A DNA stretch of 10,339 nucleotides from JAVVPL01 sp036655775 (GTDB taxonomy: Bacteria; Bacteroidota; Bacteroidia; Bacteroidales; P3): assembly GCA_036655775.1 (NCBI GenBank), contig JAVVPL010000078.1, positions 1 through 10,339 on the forward strand, given 5' to 3'. The position numbers and the translations under genes were made by a program. Every line of letters begins with the position of its first letter. Position 1 is the first letter of the stretch. The notes under the pieces are model-generated. The model was given only the letters and a program-made list of their open reading frames with translations. It was not told where the DNA came from and made no database searches. This document shows, one piece after another, positions 6,685 to 10,339 of this stretch.

Positions 6685-8607
6685 TTATTTCACCTCTTCA
6701 AAATCCACATCCGTCACTCCGCCATCATTTCCATTTCCTTTTCCTTGTTGCTCATCAGTATGTGGAGCTTCATTACTTGCACCTGTTTGCGCTTGTTGTT
6801 GTTCCTGGGTAGCTTTGTAAATTTCTTCACTCGCTGCTTGGAAAGCCGTATTAAGCGCCTCGGTAGCTTTATCTATGCGGGCAATATCTTTTACTTTTAA
6901 AGCTTCTTTTAAATCGGCGATAGCCGCTTCGATAGGTGCTTTTTTGTCTGCCGAAATTTTGTCGCCATATTCTTTTAACTGTTTTTCAGTTTGAAAAATA
7001 AGTGCATCTGCATTATTCACTTTTTCGGTTTCTTCTTTCAATTTACGATCCGACTCTTGATTGGCTTCAGCTTCGGCTTTCATTCTTTTGATTTCCTCTT
7101 CGGTCAATCCAGAAGAAGCTTCTATACGAATTTTTTGTTCCTTACCCGTGCCTTTATCTTTGGCCGATACATTCAAAATTCCATTGGCATCAATATCAAA
7201 AGTTACTTCAATTTGAGGCACACCACGACGAGCGGAAGGAATTCCATCTAAAACAAAACGTCCAATACTTTTGTTTTGTGCAGCCATAGGGCGCTCTCCT
7301 TGACATACATGAATTTCTACTGAAGGTTGATTATCTGCAGCCGTAGAAAATACTTCCGACTTACGTGTAGGGATAGTGGTATTCGACTCAATTAATTTGG
7401 TAAATACACCGCCCAAAGTTTCAATACCTAAGGATAGTGGAGTTACATCTAATAATAATACATCTTTAACTTCGCCCGTAAGTACAGCCCCTTGAATAGC
7501 CGCTCCTAAAGCAACCACCTCATCAGGGTTTACACCTTTTGAAGGGGTTTTACCAAAGAAATCTTCCACTACTTTTTGAATGGCAGGAATACGGGTTGAA
7601 CCTCCTACTAAAATTACTTCATCAATATCGCTCGTTTTAAGACCCGCATCAGCAAGTGCTTTTTTGCAAGGTTCTATGGTACGTTGAATCAATTTATCAT
7701 TGAGTTCATCAAATTTTGCACGGGTCAATGTTTTTACCAAGTGTTTAGGCATTCCATCCACAGGCATAATATAAGGTAAATTGATTTCTGTAGAAGAAGA
7801 ACTAGAAAGTTCAATTTTTGCTTTTTCAGCGGCTTCTTTTAAACGTTGTAAGGCCATAGGGTCTTTACGTAAATCCAAACCTTCGGTTTTCAAAAATTCA
7901 TCTGCCAACCAATCAATGATATTGTGGTCAAAATCATCTCCTCCAAGATGGGTATCTCCATTTGTTGATTTCACTTCAAATACGCCATCTCCTAATTCAA
8001 GAATGGAAATATCAAAAGTACCACCCCCTAAGTCGAAAACCGCAATTTTACGATCTTTGGTTGATTTATCCAATCCATAAGCCAAGGCTGCAGCGGTAGG
8101 TTCATTGATAATACGACGTACTTTCAAACCTGCAATTTCGCCTGCTTCTTTGGTAGCTTGACGTTGTGAATCACTAAAATAAGCAGGCACTGTAATTACG
8201 GCTTCGCTTACTTCATGTCCTAGATAATCTTCGGCTGTTTTCTTCATTTTTTGAAGAATCATAGCTGAAATTTCTTGAGGGGTATAGGTTCTATCATCTA
8301 TGCGCACTAAACACATATTGTGATCTCCTTTTTCTACAGTATAAGGCATTCTATCCTTTTCTTTACTCACTTTATCAAAACTCTCTCCCATAAAACGTTT
8401 GATAGACGAAACGGTTCTTGTAGGATTGGTGATTGCTTGACGTTTGGCAGGATCTCCCACTTTACGTTCGCCCCCATCTACAAAAGCCACTACAGAAGGA
8501 GTAGTACGACGACCTTCGCTATTTGGGATAACCACTGCTTCATTACCTTCCATTACGGCAACACAAGAGTTGGTAGTTCCTAAGTCGATTCCAATAATTT
8601 TTCCCAT
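6685..8607 (-). CDS. dnaK: Chaperone protein DnaK (Hsp70)
   Basis: The ATP-dependent Hsp70 chaperone binds exposed hydrophobic segments of unfolded proteins in the cytoplasm and cycles with DnaJ and GrpE. The 640-residue length is normal. The nucleotide-binding domain shows phosphate-1 IDLGTTNSC (7-15), K70 in SSIKRFMG, phosphate-2 DLGGGTFDIS (192-201, T197 at the usual autophosphorylation position) and the adenosine motif VGGSTRIP (334-341). The interdomain linker VLLLDVTP is at 383-390, followed by the beta-sandwich substrate domain, a helical lid, and a Gln/Gly-rich tail ending VDFEEVK. No dnaJ, grpE or hrcA lies next to it, so it appears monocistronic, with its own terminator 33 nt downstream and a leader of about 220 nt. 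Nothing is missing or unusual in the protein. Confidence 0.99.
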   Translation of the reverse strand: MGKIIGIDLGTTNSCVAVMEGNEAVVIPNSEGRRTTPSVVAFVDGGERKVGDPAKRQAITNPTRTVSSIKRFMGESFDKVSKEKDRMPYTVEKGDHNMCLVRIDDRTYTPQEISAMILQKMKKTAEDYLGHEVSEAVITVPAYFSDSQRQATKEAGEIAGLKVRRIINEPTAAALAYGLDKSTKDRKIAVFDLGGGTFDISILELGDGVFEVKSTNGDTHLGGDDFDHNIIDWLADEFLKTEGLDLRKDPMALQRLKEAAEKAKIELSSSSSTEINLPYIMPVDGMPKHLVKTLTRAKFDELNDKLIQRTIEPCKKALADAGLKTSDIDEVILVGGSTRIPAIQKVVEDFFGKTPSKGVNPDEVVALGAAIQGAVLTGEVKDVLLLDVTPLSLGIETLGGVFTKLIESNTTIPTRKSEVFSTAADNQPSVEIHVCQGERPMAAQNKSIGRFVLDGIPSARRGVPQIEVTFDIDANGILNVSAKDKGTGKEQKIRIEASSGLTEEEIKRMKAEAEANQESDRKLKEETEKVNNADALIFQTEKQLKEYGDKISADKKAPIEAAIADLKEALKVKDIARIDKATEALNTAFQAASEEIYKATQEQQQAQTGASNEAPHTDEQQGKGNGNDGGVTDVDFEEVK

Positions 8608-8656
8608 GATATTTAATTTTTTAAATGTTACAATTTTTTAATTATGCTATCCCTTT

Positions 8657-8673
8657 TACAAATGATATACCAA
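8657..8673 (-). promoter_or_regulatory. Sigma-54-like -24/-12 element upstream of dnaK
   Basis: The minus strand reads TTGGTATATCATTTGTA. Against the sigma-54 consensus TGGCACGNNNNTTGCW it keeps the -24 GG, the YAYR pattern, correct 10-nt spacing and the -12 TTG; the C of the -12 GC is T. Transcription would begin near 8647, giving a leader of about 40 nt that holds two copies of AATTTTTTAA (8615-8624 and 8632-8641). As a housekeeping promoter the same stretch is poorer: TATCATTTG has one base too many for TAnnTTTG and no TTTG lies 19-21 nt upstream. Which sigma factor uses it cannot be settled from sequence alone. Confidence 0.45.
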
Positions 8674-8735
8674 TAGCATGTTTGATTGTTTCTTATGTGA
8701 TTTTGTCGGATAAATATGTAAGGCTGTCAGTGTGT

Positions 8736-8776
8736 CTCTGTATTTTTCATAGATAAGGCATGCCAAAAAGACAGAG
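8736..8776. other. Hairpin in the leader region between the unknown gene and dnaK
   Basis: CTCTGT-A-TTTTT at 8736-8747 pairs with AAAAA-G-ACAGAG at 8765-8776, an 11-of-12-bp stem with one A/G mismatch. The 17-nt loop ends in GGCATGCC (8757-8764), itself a perfect palindrome. On the minus strand it lies 55 nt past the stop of the upstream gene and about 63 nt before the sigma-54-like element. No T run follows it on that strand, so it is not a standard terminator. It could be an operator or a weak transcript-end structure. Confidence 0.4.
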
Positions 8777-8830
8777 TGTAAAAAACAAAAAACTTGCCCT
8801 CACTTAGATTTATCTCCTTACTCCTACGCA

Positions 8831-10339
8831 TTACAACCCTCGATGCCCCCGAGTTTCATTGCCTATCACTTGCGTTCTTGTGCGGATATTCCCCTTAGGA
8901 AAATAGGTCGCAGGAGCTGGTTTTGTAGTCGCAGGCAAGCTAGCTCTCGACTTGGGCGAAACAGGCTTAGATCCGCTTGGATAAGTTGCCGAAGGCGTTT
9001 TGGGCAAAGAAGTAGGCTTTGAACTTGGAGTTCGCTCCAGTACAGGTTCTTTATAGGTCGGTGCAGCCCCCTTATAAGCAGTCATTTTTTTGACACGAGA
9101 AATATGGGAAGATAAATTGTGTCCTCCAGTGGTTAAAAAATCATTAAAAGTAATAATCACCGAAGGCGTTTTTAAATACCGAGCAGCACTATGTGAAAGT
9201 TGAGCTACATAAAAATTTTTCACCTCCTTTAAATCGATCCCTAAATAGATCATATTGGGCTTTCCTATTTCTTGTATAAATTGCTGTATACGTCTTGCTA
9301 AAGAAATACGTGCATATACCTTAGCGGAATAAGTTAAACGTTCGCCTCGAGGATAAGCCAAATATTTGCACAAAGCCGTAAATTCAGTGGCTTCCTCAGC
9401 CTCTAAACTCGCTTTTATCCCTCTCAAATCTTGTTCTATTTGCTGTTTGTTTTCTCTATGTACTTGATTGAAGATACGAGTTTTATCGTCGTTGGTATAC
9501 GAATAATGATCGCGAGCTTCATACGAAGCCATTTGTTGCAGAATTTGCTCTTTTTGGTAGCTCTCAAAGCGATTTTTAGCAATACTATCAGCCATAGCTC
9601 CCAACTGCTCTAAATTTAGTTGTTTGATATTTTCCAATAATTTCCGCACTGATTTTTGAAGTAAATACGGTTTGTTGGCGGGATAGGCACTATATGTACG
9701 ACCACTATATGCTACTTGATTATCTATAAACAATTGATATAGGGCCGTATACTGCACCACTCTTGCCAAATCGGTATTGTTCAAAGTGGCAAAATATTGA
9801 TAAGCCCTACGCTCATAAGAGGATCCAATGGACACCCCACTACTTTGCGAATTAAAATAAGATACAGGTAAAGCACCCGTTCTATTCAATGTATAAATAG
9901 TATATACAGGCAAATCTATGGCATACATTGCATTTTCAGTATTCCAATTATATACCAATTCGCGTAAACCCAATTTGCGAAACAAAGGCTTGTCAAAAGG
10001 ATAATGAGAAGGTTCTGGATAGTTATAATACGCTTCCTTGATCGTACCTTTTTCTGACCAATCTTTTAAAAACACATCCGTCAAAGTCATCAAATAGCCA
10101 AATTCGGTATTCTCCAATTCCTTACTTAGATAAGTAGGACACCAATCGCGTCCATCCGATAATTTCCCAGCCATCAAATCGTTTACATCTAAACTTTGAG
10201 ATAATTCTTTTTCTGTGATGGAAGCCAATAATAAAATACTTTCTATACGTAAAGGAGGAAGTTCTTCCAATGAAGACTCTCTTTCTCTCGCGATAATAGC
10301 CAAACCCGTACTATCTCGTATGGCCCCCAAGAGAATATC
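8831..10339 (-). CDS. Protein of unknown function with Pro/Ser/Lys-rich tail, 5' end outside window
   Basis: The frame stays open to the right edge of the window, so the start is missing; the TTG at 10328-10330 is just a Leu codon. About 502 residues are visible. I do not recognise the family. The first 400 or so are mixed polar and aromatic with no clear membrane segment or known catalytic motif; helical, charged stretches occur in the middle (for example NKQQIEQDLRGIKASLEAEE). The last 90 or so residues, from about YKGAAPTYKEPVLERTPSS on, are rich in Pro, Ser, Thr, Lys and Arg, most likely disordered, and end GNETRGHRGL. The net positive tail might bind nucleic acid, polysaccharide or peptidoglycan, but nothing proves this. 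The gene reads toward dnaK, 223 nt away; the hairpin and promoter-like element in between suggest separate transcription. Confidence 0.75.
   Translation of the reverse strand, partial: DILLGAIRDSTGLAIIARERESSLEELPPLRIESILLLASITEKELSQSLDVNDLMAGKLSDGRDWCPTYLSKELENTEFGYLMTLTDVFLKDWSEKGTIKEAYYNYPEPSHYPFDKPLFRKLGLRELVYNWNTENAMYAIDLPVYTIYTLNRTGALPVSYFNSQSSGVSIGSSYERRAYQYFATLNNTDLARVVQYTALYQLFIDNQVAYSGRTYSAYPANKPYLLQKSVRKLLENIKQLNLEQLGAMADSIAKNRFESYQKEQILQQMASYEARDHYSYTNDDKTRIFNQVHRENKQQIEQDLRGIKASLEAEEATEFTALCKYLAYPRGERLTYSAKVYARISLARRIQQFIQEIGKPNMIYLGIDLKEVKNFYVAQLSHSAARYLKTPSVIITFNDFLTTGGHNLSSHISRVKKMTAYKGAAPTYKEPVLERTPSSKPTSLPKTPSATYPSGSKPVSPKSRASLPATTKPAPATYFPKGNIRTRTQVIGNETRGHRGL

Noticed and set aside
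6991..7251. Plus-strand frames opposite dnaK (here and at 7781-8080, 8320-8583)
   Set aside because: They are antisense shadows of a strongly conserved gene, with Phe/Ser-rich composition typical of reversed coding sequence.
8759..8766. TTGGCATG on the minus strand as a second sigma-54 -24 box
   Set aside because: The -12 position 10 nt after GG reads CT, not GC, and TTG is absent.
8736..8776. The leader hairpin as a rho-independent terminator
   Set aside because: No T run follows the stem on the minus strand; the T-rich tract lies before it.
10328..10330. TTG at 10328-10330 as the start of the right-end gene
   Set aside because: The frame continues to the window edge, and no signal, leader or promoter precedes this codon.

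Overview
The window looks like a chromosomal segment of a low-GC member of the Bacteroidota. The reasons are the roughly 500-residue F1 beta subunit with an internal insertion, the epsilon subunit of only 79 residues, genes without Shine-Dalgarno sequences, promoter matches to the phylum's TTTG-N19-TAnnTTTG pattern, and a sigma-54 response regulator of a type I recall from this phylum. I cannot place it below phylum level.

Left part, plus strand (1-4260): the 3' part of an ABC-2 (NatB-like) exporter permease, then 12 nt later a response regulator with receiver and AAA+ domains but no DNA-binding domain. A well-formed promoter follows at 2209-2239. It appears to drive a tiny lipoprotein gene and then atpD and atpC, the beta and epsilon subunits of F-type ATP synthase. 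Middle, minus strand (4266-5867): a large exported protein of unknown function whose stop codon lies only 5 nt from that of atpC.

5868-6684 has no intact gene. It holds a decayed winged-helix gene end (6332-6517) with an in-frame stop and a short tandem repeat, two small low-confidence reading frames, and a strong hairpin terminator (6620-6652) for dnaK. Right part, minus strand: dnaK (6685-8607), preceded by a leader with a sigma-54-like -24/-12 element and a separate hairpin, then a 5'-truncated gene of unknown function with a Pro/Ser/Lys-rich tail (8831 to the window edge).

Most of the window is ordinary housekeeping sequence. I see no defence system, CRISPR array, insertion sequence, tRNA or rRNA. 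The most interesting points are regulatory: a sigma-54-like element in front of dnaK in the same window as an activator that cannot bind DNA through a HTH, and a lipoprotein gene sharing the ATP synthase transcript. The decayed region at 6030-6520 also deserves a look.
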